64,000 nucleotides of DNA from assembly GCF_026626335.1 (NCBI RefSeq), contig NZ_JAPNTZ010000012.1, positions 124,001 through 188,000 of the forward strand. Direction: 5' to 3'. The notes under the pieces are model-generated. The model worked only from the letters and a program-made list of their open reading frames with translations, made no database searches and was not told where the DNA came from. This stretch comes from Paractinoplanes pyxinae. GTDB lineage: Bacteria > Actinomycetota > Actinomycetes > Mycobacteriales > Micromonosporaceae. Made by a program: the position numbers and the translations under genes. Shown one piece after another: positions 1-8,900 of this stretch. Within the stretch, counting starts at the first letter, position 1; the number at the start of each line of letters is the position of its first letter.

Positions 1-2
1 AC

Positions 3-578
3 GGGATCAAGGTCGCGGTGGTCGGGTTCTCCTCGTACGCGGGGGCCAACAGCCTGATCGACCTCGACCAGGCCCGGTCGGTGGTCGAAGCGGCCAAGGG
101 CGAGGCCGACCTGGTCGTGGTGCAGGTGCACATGGGGGCCGAGGGGGCCGACCAGCAGCACGTGAAGCCGGGCACCGAGACGTTCTTCGGCGAGAACCGG
201 GGCGACCCGATGAAGTTCAGCCGGGCGGTGATCGACGCCGGGGCCGACCTGGTCGTCGGGCACGGGCCGCACGTGCTGCGGGGCATGGAGTTCTACAAGG
301 GCAAGCTCATCGCGTACAGCCTGGGGAACTTCGCCGGGGGCGGGCGCACGCTGTCGCGGACGGGAGTGCTCAAGTACGGCGGGATCCTGCACGTGACGCT
401 GCGGAAGGACGGGTCGTACGAGGGCGGGAAGTTGCTCTCGACGTACATGAACTCCAACGGCCTGCCGACCCGGGACGAGTCGAACGAGCAGGGCCGCAAG
501 CTGGTGGCCCAGCTGAGCAAGGCCGACTTCCCCGAGACGGGTCCCTCGTTCGGGGCCGACGGGTCGATCGAGCCGTAG
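3..578 (+). CDS. CapA-family (PGA-cap) metallophosphatase, 3' part only
   Basis: The frame is open from the left edge of the window, so the start and the N-terminal part lie outside it. About 191 codons remain. The visible part has features of the CapA/PgsA family, a calcineurin-like phosphoesterase fold first known from capsule and poly-gamma-glutamate synthesis. The signs are a VVVQVHMG strand with a metal-type His, a VVGHGPHVLRG segment with two His, and IAYSLGNFAGGG near the end. In the family these His residues line the metal site. The actual substrate in actinomycetes is unknown. The next gene, nth, starts 44 bases downstream, so the two may not share a transcript. Family assignment is fairly sure; cellular role is not. 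Confidence 0.8.
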   Translation, partial: GIKVAVVGFSSYAGANSLIDLDQARSVVEAAKGEADLVVVQVHMGAEGADQQHVKPGTETFFGENRGDPMKFSRAVIDAGADLVVGHGPHVLRGMEFYKGKLIAYSLGNFAGGGRTLSRTGVLKYGGILHVTLRKDGSYEGGKLLSTYMNSNGLPTRDESNEQGRKLVAQLSKADFPETGPSFGADGSIEP

Positions 579-622
579 TCGCGCCCGAAAATCTTGTCGC
601 AGGGGCGACGTACTCTTTAGCG

Positions 623-1426
623 GTGACTCTGGTGGGGCGGTCGGTCAAGCGGTTCGCGGCGGAGACGCCCATCGGGCGCAAGCGGCGCGCCCGCAAGATG
701 GCCCGCGAGCTGGCCGACACGCATCCCGACGCGCACTGCGAGCTCGATTTCACCACCCCGCTCGAGCTGGCGGTGGCCACGATCCTGTCGGCGCAGACCA
801 CCGACGTCCGGGTCAACCAGGTCACCCCGACGCTGTTCAAGCTCTATCAGTCGGCCGCCGACTACGCCGGGGCCGACCGCACGGCGCTCGAGACTCTGCT
901 CAAGCCCACCGGCTTCTTCCGGGCCAAGACCGACTCGCTGATCAAGCTCGGGCAAGCGCTGCTCGATCGGCACGACGGCGTCCTGCCCTCGACGCTCGAC
1001 GAGCTGGTGGCCCTGCCCGGCATCGGGCGCAAGACGGCCAACGTCATCCTCGGCAACGCGTTCGGCGTTCCCGGCATCACTGTCGACACCCACTTCCGGC
1101 GGCTCACCAACCGCTTCGGCTGGGTCGCCGAGGACGACCCGGTGAAGATCGAGTTCCTGGTGGCCGACCTGATCGAGAAGCGCGACTGGACCATGCTGTC
1201 GCACCGGGTGATCTTCCATGGGCGGCGGGTGTGCCACGCGCGCAAGCCGGCCTGCGGGGCGTGCACGCTGGCCGCCATGTGCCCGTCGTACGGCACCGGC
1301 CCGACCGAGGCGGCGGCCGCGGCCAAGCTGCTCAAGGGGCCGCGGGCGCGCGAGCTGGCCGTCGCCGCCGGGGTTGACCCGGCGCTGGTGCCGGCGGCCG
1401 CGGTGGCCGCGCCGGAGGCCCCGTGA
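623..1426 (+). CDS. nth: Endonuclease III (DNA glycosylase/AP lyase)
   Basis: This base-excision repair enzyme removes oxidised pyrimidines from DNA and nicks the resulting abasic site. The 267-residue product has the helix-hairpin-helix LPGIGRKTA with the catalytic Lys at residue 137, then the catalytic Asp at 155 in VDTHFRR. Four Cys at 204, 211, 214 and 220 (spacing C-X6-C-X2-C-X5-C) form the [4Fe-4S] site. About 45 Ala-rich residues extend past the cluster, longer than the E. coli protein. The GTG start follows a short AG-rich stretch. The stop overlaps the next start by four bases, so the thioredoxin-like gene behind it is probably translationally coupled. The repair enzyme assignment is secure. 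Confidence 0.97.
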   Translation: MTLVGRSVKRFAAETPIGRKRRARKMARELADTHPDAHCELDFTTPLELAVATILSAQTTDVRVNQVTPTLFKLYQSAADYAGADRTALETLLKPTGFFRAKTDSLIKLGQALLDRHDGVLPSTLDELVALPGIGRKTANVILGNAFGVPGITVDTHFRRLTNRFGWVAEDDPVKIEFLVADLIEKRDWTMLSHRVIFHGRRVCHARKPACGACTLAAMCPSYGTGPTEAAAAAKLLKGPRARELAVAAGVDPALVPAAAVAAPEAP

Positions 1427-2034
1427 ACCAGGCCGTTCGCTGTGGGCAGGCCGCCGCGGCGGGGAAACCGGCCCGTTCCCGGCTGACGCGGCTGCTGGTG
1501 GCGCCGATGGTTCTGGTGCTGGCGGCTGCGTTGGCGGCCTGCGGCGACGACGAGCCGGCCATCGCCTCGCCGTTCACCGGGTGCGGCTCGCTGACCGAGC
1601 CACCGGCGGCGGCCGCGACCGACCTGCCCGATCTCCAGCTGCCCTGCTTCACCGGCGATGACGAAGTCTCGTTGCGCTCGCTGCGCGGGCCCGCGGTGAT
1701 CAACATCTGGGCGTCGTGGTGCGAGCCGTGCCGCACCGAGCTGCCGGTCATGCAGGGCCTGGCCGACAAGGCCGAGGGCCGGGTCACGGTGCTCGGCGTC
1801 GACTCCGGCGACAAGCGCGACAAGGGCGCCGACTTCGCCACCGACAAGGGCGTCCGCATGCCGACGCTGTTCGACGAGAAGGGCGCGCTGCTCAACAATC
1901 TCGGCCGCATCAACCTGCCGGTGACCGTCTTCGTCGACTCGTCTGGCAAGTCCTACGTTCACCCGCTGCCGCTGGACGCGCGCGGCTTGTCCGAGCAACT
2001 GCGCAAGCACACCGGCGTGACGGTGACCCCGTGA
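1423..2034 (+). CDS. TlpA-like thioredoxin-fold lipoprotein
   Basis: The 203-residue product has a basic N-terminus, a hydrophobic stretch and a lipobox ending LAAC with Cys at residue 40, so it should be a lipoprotein on the outer face of the membrane. A thioredoxin fold follows, with WASWCEPC holding the redox pair at residues 100 and 103. The later INLPVTVFVD strand carries the cis-Pro expected of TlpA/ResA-type proteins. The likely role is reducing or exchanging disulfides in exported proteins or heme-protein maturation; the partner cannot be read from the sequence. The gene overlaps both nth and the NUDIX gene by four bases, giving a tightly packed nth-tlpA-nudix-marP run that is common in actinobacteria. 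Confidence 0.88.
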   Translation: MNQAVRCGQAAAAGKPARSRLTRLLVAPMVLVLAAALAACGDDEPAIASPFTGCGSLTEPPAAAATDLPDLQLPCFTGDDEVSLRSLRGPAVINIWASWCEPCRTELPVMQGLADKAEGRVTVLGVDSGDKRDKGADFATDKGVRMPTLFDEKGALLNNLGRINLPVTVFVDSSGKSYVHPLPLDARGLSEQLRKHTGVTVTP

Positions 2035-2756
2035 CCGAGGGCCGGTTGCTGCGGCGGCCCGACGGCTTGCCGTCGTGGTTCGAGCCCCTGCTGAGCCGGG
2101 TGGCCGGCAGCCGTACCGAAGACTTCACCCCGTTGCGGGCGCCGGCCCACGGCGGCCGGTCCAGCGCGGTGCTGGTGCTGCTCGGCGAGAGCGAACCGGC
2201 CGCCGGCACTCCGGGCGGGCCCGACCTGCTCGTGCTGCAACGCGCGGCGACCATGCGCAACCACGCCGGCCAGCCCGCGTTCCCCGGCGGCGGCACCGAC
2301 CCTGAGGATGCCGACGCCGTGGCCACCGCCCTGCGCGAGGCCAACGAAGAGGTCGGTCTCGACCCGTCCAGCGCCGAGGCCCTGGCCCTGCTGCCCGAGC
2401 TGTACATCCCGGTCAGCTCGTTCGTCGTCACACCCGTTCTGGCCTGGTGGCGGCGACCCCATCCGGTGAGCCCGTTGCAGGCGGCCGAGGTCGCGCACGT
2501 GGCCCGGCTGCCGATCAGTGAACTGGTCGACCCGGGAAACCGTATCCGGGTACGCCATCCCAGCGGCTGGGTCAGTCCCGCCTTCCAGGTGCGCGGGATG
2601 CTGGTGTGGGGGTTCACGGCAGGGGTGATCTCGAGGGTGCTCGACATGGGTGGCTGGACGCAGCCGTGGGAACCTGGCCCGCTGGTCGAGCTGCCCGAGG
2701 CGAGCGCCCCGGTGCCCGCCACCCGCGGCGGCGCGCCCGACGAGGTGTTGCCGTGA
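2031..2756 (+). CDS. NUDIX hydrolase, CoA pyrophosphatase type
   Basis: The product has about 241 residues. A Nudix motif begins near residue 86 (FPGGGTDPEDAD, then TALREANEEVGL), with the REAxEEVG metal-binding core. The spacing FPGG-x-x-DPxDxD before the core matches the NudL/CoAse branch, whose members cleave CoA or related nucleotides to phosphopantetheine and 3',5'-ADP. That substrate is by family resemblance only. The frame is open further upstream, but the GTG start chosen here overlaps the previous stop by four bases and begins just before the conserved region. The tail after about residue 215 is Pro/Ala rich. MarP-like protease follows after 34 bases. Confidence 0.88.
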   Translation: MTEGRLLRRPDGLPSWFEPLLSRVAGSRTEDFTPLRAPAHGGRSSAVLVLLGESEPAAGTPGGPDLLVLQRAATMRNHAGQPAFPGGGTDPEDADAVATALREANEEVGLDPSSAEALALLPELYIPVSSFVVTPVLAWWRRPHPVSPLQAAEVAHVARLPISELVDPGNRIRVRHPSGWVSPAFQVRGMLVWGFTAGVISRVLDMGGWTQPWEPGPLVELPEASAPVPATRGGAPDEVLP

Positions 2757-2790
2757 TCCGCCGGTGGTCCCCGACTTCTACTCTGGGTGA

Positions 2791-3969
2791 GTGTCCGTGG
2801 TCGATGCCATCCTGATCCTGCTCATGCTGGTCTTCGCGATCAGCGGCTACCGCCAGGGCTTCGTCATCGGCGCGCTCTCGTTCGGCGGCTTCTTCAGCGG
2901 GGTGCTGATCGGCCTGCAGGTCGGTCCGCTGATCGCCGACCGCTTCACCGACCCGACCGCGCGGCTGGTCGTCTCGCTGGTCACCATCTTCGCGGTCGCC
3001 GTGCTGGGGCAGACGCTGGCCGGCTGGCTCGGCACCCACCTGCGGCGGGCCATCCAGAGCAAGCCGCTGCAGCGAGTCGACGACGCCGGCGGCGCGGCCG
3101 TCTCGCTGGTCGCGGTGCTGCTGGTGGCCTGGCTGATCGCGGTGCCGCTGGGCTCGACGCCGTTCCCCGGCCTCAACTCGGCGGTGCGGAACAGCACGAT
3201 CCTGGGCGGCATCAACAGCCTGATGCCCGAGCAGGCGCAGGCGCTCTCGGCGGCGCTGAGCGACACCCTCGACACCAGCGGCTTCCCCGCGGTCTTCGGG
3301 GGCCTGACGCCCACCAAGGCCAAAGATGTGGCGGCACCCGACCCGAAGCTCAAGGGCTCCCAGATCGTCGCCCGGTCGAAGCGTTCGGTGCTGAAGGTGC
3401 TGGGCACGGCCCCCAGCTGTTCCCGGCGCATCGAGGGCACCGGCTTCGTCTACGCCGACGAGCGGGTGATGACCAACGCGCACGTGGTCGCCGGCACCCG
3501 CGAGACGACGGTCGAGGTGAACGGCCGCCGGCGCGACGCCACGGTCGTCGTCTACGACCCCGACCGCGACCTGGCCGTGCTGTACGTGCCCGGCCTGGGC
3601 GCCCCGGTGATGCCGTTCGTGGCCAAGCAGGCGACGACGGGGGCGAGCGCGATCGTGCTGGGCTATCCCCAGGACGGCCCGTACGACGCCCAGTCGGCCC
3701 GCATCCGCGACGTCGGCAAGATCACCGGCCCCGACATCTACGACGCCGGCGACGTGACCCGCGAGATCATCACGATCCGCTCCCTGGTCCGCAGCGGCAA
3801 CTCCGGCGGCCCGCTGATCACCCCCACCGGCCAGGTGCTGGGCGTCATCTTCGCCGCGGCGGCCGACGACAAGAACACGGGGTTCGCCCTCACCGCGAAC
3901 GAGGCTGCGCCGGTCGCCCAGGCAGGCGAATCCCGGACCCGAGGCGTCCGCACCGGCGACTGCGCCTGA
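2791..3969 (+). CDS. marP: MarP-like membrane-anchored serine protease
   Basis: The 392-residue product has a CvpA-like N-terminal half with about four membrane segments in residues 1-160. A trypsin-fold protease domain outside the membrane follows. The triad is His231 (TNAHVVAG), Asp260 (PDRDLAVL) and Ser338 (SGNSGGPLI), almost the same positions as in the Mycobacterium tuberculosis acid-resistance protease MarP. Cys near residue 210 and near the C-terminus could form the stabilising disulfide known from that family. MarP acts at the periplasmic face and supports survival in acid or oxidative stress. Neighbouring nth, TlpA-like and NUDIX genes repeat the mycobacterial arrangement. Two GTG codons six bases apart could start it; the first is used. 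Confidence 0.92.
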   Translation: MSVVDAILILLMLVFAISGYRQGFVIGALSFGGFFSGVLIGLQVGPLIADRFTDPTARLVVSLVTIFAVAVLGQTLAGWLGTHLRRAIQSKPLQRVDDAGGAAVSLVAVLLVAWLIAVPLGSTPFPGLNSAVRNSTILGGINSLMPEQAQALSAALSDTLDTSGFPAVFGGLTPTKAKDVAAPDPKLKGSQIVARSKRSVLKVLGTAPSCSRRIEGTGFVYADERVMTNAHVVAGTRETTVEVNGRRRDATVVVYDPDRDLAVLYVPGLGAPVMPFVAKQATTGASAIVLGYPQDGPYDAQSARIRDVGKITGPDIYDAGDVTREIITIRSLVRSGNSGGPLITPTGQVLGVIFAAAADDKNTGFALTANEAAPVAQAGESRTRGVRTGDCA

Positions 3970-4066
3970 CCCGCACACCCGGGCCAGCCCCTCGAACCAC
4001 ACTCACCTGCCGAGTCATGATCGGTGATGAGGATCGGCGGAGAAGGCTCCTCTAAAGTCGTCGGTC

Positions 4067-4498
4067 ATGAGCGTCGCCATCGAGGTCGTCCAGGAAGTCA
4101 CCGAAGACCTGGTCAAAGCGTTCGGACGGCTCCTGCCCCAGCTGTCGCGATCGGCCCAGCCGCTGGATGGAGCGGCACTGCGCGCCCTCACCGAGTGGCC
4201 AGGGAACAGGCTGCTCATCGCGCGGATCGACGACCAGATCGTGGGCACGCTGACTTTGGTCACGTTCCCCATCCCTACTGGTCGGCGGGCCTGGATCGAG
4301 GATGTTGTGGTGGACGAGGCAGCCCGCGGTCACGGTGTTGGCGCAGCCCTGACGCAGGCGGCCGTCGAACTCGCCCGAGCCGACGGCGCGCGAACTGTCG
4401 ACCTGACGTCGCGGCCGACCCGTGCGGCAGCAAACCGGCTCTACGAGAGGCTCGGCTTCCAAGTGCGCGACTCGAAGGTGTATCGACTGGAAAGCTAG
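4067..4498 (+). CDS. GNAT-family N-acetyltransferase
   Basis: The 143-residue product is the usual size of a single GNAT domain. The acetyl-CoA pyrophosphate loop is RGHGVGAALT, around residues 86-95, preceded by the WIEDVVVDEAA strand. The C-terminal signature NRLYERLGF is also present. Such enzymes move an acetyl group from acetyl-CoA to an amine; the acceptor cannot be predicted. The ATG start follows a short A/G-rich leader, and the gene is separate from marP. It converges on mycP with a gap of about 33 bases. The family is certain, the substrate unknown. Confidence 0.9.
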   Translation: MSVAIEVVQEVTEDLVKAFGRLLPQLSRSAQPLDGAALRALTEWPGNRLLIARIDDQIVGTLTLVTFPIPTGRRAWIEDVVVDEAARGHGVGAALTQAAVELARADGARTVDLTSRPTRAAANRLYERLGFQVRDSKVYRLES

Positions 4499-4531
4499 CG
4501 GCCCCCGACGCCCCCGAGCGGGTGAACCCGG

Positions 4532-5788
4532 TCAGGTGGTGCCGGCGAAGCGGCGGATGGTGAGGACGGCGGCCACGGCCGAGAGCAGGAACAGAGCTGC
4601 GGCGGCCCACCACGCCTGATGTGAGGTGGACTGGGGTGCGGCCAGCGGGGCTGCGCCCGAGCCGGGGTCGTTCTGGGGCTTCAGCGGGGTCAGCCCTTGC
4701 GTCGTGCCGTCGGGGGCCGAGAGAGCCTGGCCCGGGGCGGGGGCGCTGCCGAAGCGGGCGATGCCGGGGGACGGGGACGTGTCGAGCGGGTTCTCGAAGA
4801 CGGGCGGGATCGAGGCGGTCAGGGCGGCCACGGGGTCGACCAGGCCGAAGCCGAAGAGGGGGTCGCGGCCGGCGGCGCCCTTGTCTTTCGCGGTGCGGAT
4901 GATGCGGTTGATGACCTCGCCGGCCGGCATGTCGGGCCAGCGGGAGCGGATCAGCGCCGCGGTGGCCGAGACCATGGGGGCGGCGAAGCTGGTGCCCTGC
5001 ACCTTCCAGTAGTCGCCGCCCGCGTTGGCTCCGACCAGCTGGGTGGCGGGGGCGGTGACCACCGTTTCCTTGCCCGTGATCGAACCGGACCACAGGGTGG
5101 TGCCGTCGCGTTCCATGCCGGCCACGGCGATCACGCCAGGCTCGCGGGCCGGGTACCAGACCCCGCTGGACGACGACGCGCTGGTGTTGCCGGTGCAGGC
5201 GACCACGACGACGTCTTTGGCGAACGCGTAGTCGAGCGCGGCGGCCAGGGCGGCGCTGCTGCCGTTGCCGCCGAGCGACAGGTTGATGACCTTGGCGCCG
5301 TGGTCGACCGCCCAGCGCACGCCTTGCGCGACGATCAGCGCGTCGCCGTAACGATTGTCTTCATCGAGAACTCGTACGGGCAAGATCTTGGCTTTAGGGG
5401 CGATGCCCACGACGCCGGACGTGTCGTCGTTGCGGCCCGCGATGATGCCCGAGACGGTCGTGCCGTGGCCGACCAGGTCGGTGTCGCCGTCACCCTTGTC
5501 GTCGACCAGGTCGAGGCCGGTGAGCACCTGACCCTGCAGGTCGGGGTGGTCGGAGTCGACGCCGGAGTCGATGACCGCGACCGTCACCCCGGAGCCGCTG
5601 GAATACGTCCAGGCCTCGGCGATGTCGAGAGTGTCCAGATGCCACTCGTCGGCCCGGACGGAGTCACCCTTGAGCGGACTGGGTTCGGCGAGCGTGACGG
5701 CGGAGGCCGGGGCGGCGGGCAGGGCCAGCGCGAACAGCCCGGCTGTCGCGGCCGCGGCGAGACGGCGTGCGCGACGCCGCCGCGGCAT
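4532..5788 (-). CDS. mycP: Mycosin, subtilisin-like protease of type VII secretion
   Basis: Mycosins are membrane-bound S8 serine proteases that stabilise type VII (ESX) secretion machines and cleave some substrates. From the ATG chosen here the product is 418 residues. It has an Arg-rich signal peptide, the triad Asp74 (VIDSGVDS), His108 (GHGTTVSG) and Ser267 (GTSFAAPM), and a single membrane helix near the C-terminus (WWAAAALFLLSAVAAVLTI) followed by a short basic tail. That architecture is typical of MycP. In-frame TTG and GTG codons 33 and 18 bases upstream are alternatives. The gene lies downstream of eccC on the same strand across a 149-base gap, so the two may share a transcript or mycP may have its own promoter. 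Confidence 0.93.
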   Translation of the reverse strand: MPRRRRARRLAAAATAGLFALALPAAPASAVTLAEPSPLKGDSVRADEWHLDTLDIAEAWTYSSGSGVTVAVIDSGVDSDHPDLQGQVLTGLDLVDDKGDGDTDLVGHGTTVSGIIAGRNDDTSGVVGIAPKAKILPVRVLDEDNRYGDALIVAQGVRWAVDHGAKVINLSLGGNGSSAALAAALDYAFAKDVVVVACTGNTSASSSSGVWYPAREPGVIAVAGMERDGTTLWSGSITGKETVVTAPATQLVGANAGGDYWKVQGTSFAAPMVSATAALIRSRWPDMPAGEVINRIIRTAKDKGAAGRDPLFGFGLVDPVAALTASIPPVFENPLDTSPSPGIARFGSAPAPGQALSAPDGTTQGLTPLKPQNDPGSGAAPLAAPQSTSHQAWWAAAALFLLSAVAAVLTIRRFAGTT

Positions 5789-5937
5789 GACCGGCCGGCC
5801 ACTCACCCATTCAGCGCTCAAGTTCGCATCGCCATTCTGATCCTGGATGGTCGATGCAGATTACTCCGAAACCGGCCCCAGCGGCTGCTGTCTGTCTATG
5901 CCTATCGCACCGCCTGTCTGTTAATTCCGCGCGCATG

Positions 5938-8900
5938 TCAGTACGGCGCCAGGTGTGCCAACTGAATCAGCCTCACGCCCTCACGCCGAGTGAGCAGACG
6001 CCCCCGGCCCGGCGGCATCAGCGCGGGCCGGACGGCGCCGACCAGCGGGCCCTCGTCGGACGGTCCGGACATCACCAGGCCGGGCGCGGACAGTTCGCGC
6101 AGCCGCTGGATGACCGGCTCGTAGAGCGCCCGCCCGGCCCCACCGGCCCGCCGGGTCAGGATCAGGTGCAGGCCGACGTCGCGGGCCTGGGGCAGGTATT
6201 CCAGCAGCGGGGTGAGCGGGTTGGTCGGGCCGGCCACGACTAGGTCGTAGTCGTCGACCAGCACGAACAGCTCGGGCCCGGTCCACCACGAGCGCTCGCG
6301 CAGTTGCTGGGCGGTCACGTCGGGGCCGGGCAGGCGGCGTTCCATGTAGCCGGCCACCGATTGCATGAGCTCGAGTGTTTTCTGCGCCTGAATGCCGTAC
6401 CCGATGCGGTGTTCCGTCTCGGGCAGGTCCATCAGCGACCGGCGGTAGTCGACCAGGATGATCCGGGCTTCTTCCGGCGCGAAGCGCTGCGTGATCGTGG
6501 TGGCCAGCGCGCGCAGGAACGTCGACTTGCCGCACTCGGCGTCGCCGAACAGCAGGAAGTGCGGGTCCGAGGCGAAGTCGATCTCGACCGGCTGCAGGTC
6601 GGCCTCGCTGATGCCGATGGGCAGGCGCAGGCCGCCGCTGCGGTGAAGATCCATTTCCGCGTACGGGACCAGGGCCGGAAGCAGCCGGACGCGGGGAGCA
6701 GGGGCGCCGTGCCAGTTGGCCGCCACCTCTTTGACCAGATCAGTGGTGTCGGCCAGGGTGCTGAGCTCGGGCCGCACGGTCAGCAGGTGCAGAAACTTGT
6801 TCTTGTCGGTCGGGTGCTCGATGATGCCGCGGCCGGCCTTCTCGGGCACGGTCATGGCGGCCCGGCGGTTGACCGTGGAGTCGCTGGGGTCGCCGAGCCG
6901 CAGCTCGACGCGGGAGCCGAACAGGTCGCGGATCGCGGGCCGGAAGTCCATCCAGCGCGAGGTGGCGGCGACGACGTGGATGCCGTACGACAGGCCGCGG
7001 GTGGCGATGTCGGTGATGACCGGTTCGAGTTCTTCGTACTCTTTGCGGAGCGTGGCCCAGCCGTCGATCACGAGGAACACGTCGCCGAACGGGTCGGTGT
7101 CGGTGCCCGGGTTGGCCGGATTGGCTCGGCGCCGGCGGTACGAGGCCATCGAGTCGATGCCCATCGCGCCGAACCTGGCCTCGCGCTCAGCCAGCAAAGT
7201 GGACATTTCACCCACCGTACGCCTGACGCCGACCGCGTCGAGACGGCCCGACACTCCGCCGACGTGCGGCAGGTCGCGCAGCGTGCCCAGCGCGCCGCCA
7301 CCGAAGTCGAGGCAGTAGACCTGCACCTCGGCCGGGGTGTGGGTCAGGGCCAGGCCGCAGATCATCGAGCGCAGCGCGGTCGACTTGCCGCTCAGCGTCG
7401 AGCCGACCACCGCGACGTGCCCGGCCGGACCCGAAAGCTGCAGCCACATCACGTCGCGGACCTGCTCGCGCGGCTTGTCGACCAGCGCGATCGGCACCTG
7501 CAGGGCGCCGTGCAGCTCGGGGTTGGCGAAGGCCAGACCGCGCACCGGGTCGGCCACCACCGGGCCCAGCAGTTCGTCGAGCGCGGCCGACACGGTCAGC
7601 GGCGGCAGCCACACCTGGTGGGCCGGCGGTCCCTGCCCACCGAGGCGGTCGACCATCACGTCGAGCACGCTCTCGCCGGCCGGTGTCTCTTCGGGCGGCG
7701 GCTCGACCGGTTTGATCGGCTTGGGCGCCGGGACGTACCGGGTCGAGTACGGCAGCACCTGCGGGTCGGCGCCGGGGCCACCGGCGGCGGCGCGGGCGCC
7801 GGCCTTGGCCATCGGTCCCGACACGTACGCCGCCTTGAAGCGCAGCAGCGGCTCGGTGCCGAACTTGAGGTAGCCGTGCCCGGGCGACCTCGGCAACTCG
7901 TACGCGTCGGGAACTCCCAGTACGGCGCGCGACTCGAGCGCCGAGAAGGTCCGCAGACCCACGCGGTACGACAGGTGGGTGTCGAGGCCGCGCAGCCGGC
8001 CCTCCTCGAGCCGCTGGCTGGCCAGCAGCAGATGCACGCCGAGCGAGCGGCCCAGTCGTCCGATCTGGACGAACAGGTCGATGAAGTCCGGTTTGGCCGA
8101 CAACAGCTCGGAGAACTCGTCACAGATGACCAGCAGCGACGGCAGCGGCGGCAGGGCGGCGCCCCCGGCCCGCGCCTTCTCGTAGTCGCGCAGGCTGGCG
8201 TAGTTGCCTGCTTTGCGCAGCACCTCTTGCCGGCGGATCATCTCGCCGTCGATCGCGTCGACCATGCGGTCGACCAGCGGCAACTCGTCGGCCAGGTTGG
8301 TGATCACGGCCGCCGTGTGCGGCAGCCGGTCGAGCGAGGCGAAGGTCGCGCCGCCCTTGAAGTCGATGAGGACGAAGTTCAGCGTCTCGGACGAGTGCGT
8401 CGTGGCCAGGGCCAGCACCAATGTGCGCAGCAGCTCGGACTTGCCGGAACCGGTGGCCCCGATGAGCAGGCCGTGCGGGCCCATGCCGTCCTGGGCCGAC
8501 TCTTTGAGGTCGAGCTCGACCGGGGCGCCGTCGGCCCCGACGCCGATCGGCACCCGCAGCTTGTCGCGGTTGGGTCGGGGCATCCAGGCCTGGGCCACGC
8601 TGAACGTGTCCGGCTCGCCGATGCCGAGCAGGTCGGACAGGCCCATCTCGGCCGCCAGCGGGGTGTCGGCCGACTTCGACATGGCGGCCAGCCGCAGCGG
8701 GGACAGCCGGCGGGCGACCGCCTCGGCCTGCTCGACGCTGAGTCTGTCCGGCGTGCCGACCTCGGCCTCGTGCTCCATCGAATAGGTGTTGAGCACCCGC
8801 CGGCCGCCGTGCTGGGCCACCTCGAGCACCAGCAGCGACCGGTCGAGCAGGCGCGGCGGCTGCTCGTCGAGATCGAGGACGGTGACACCGTCGATGCCGT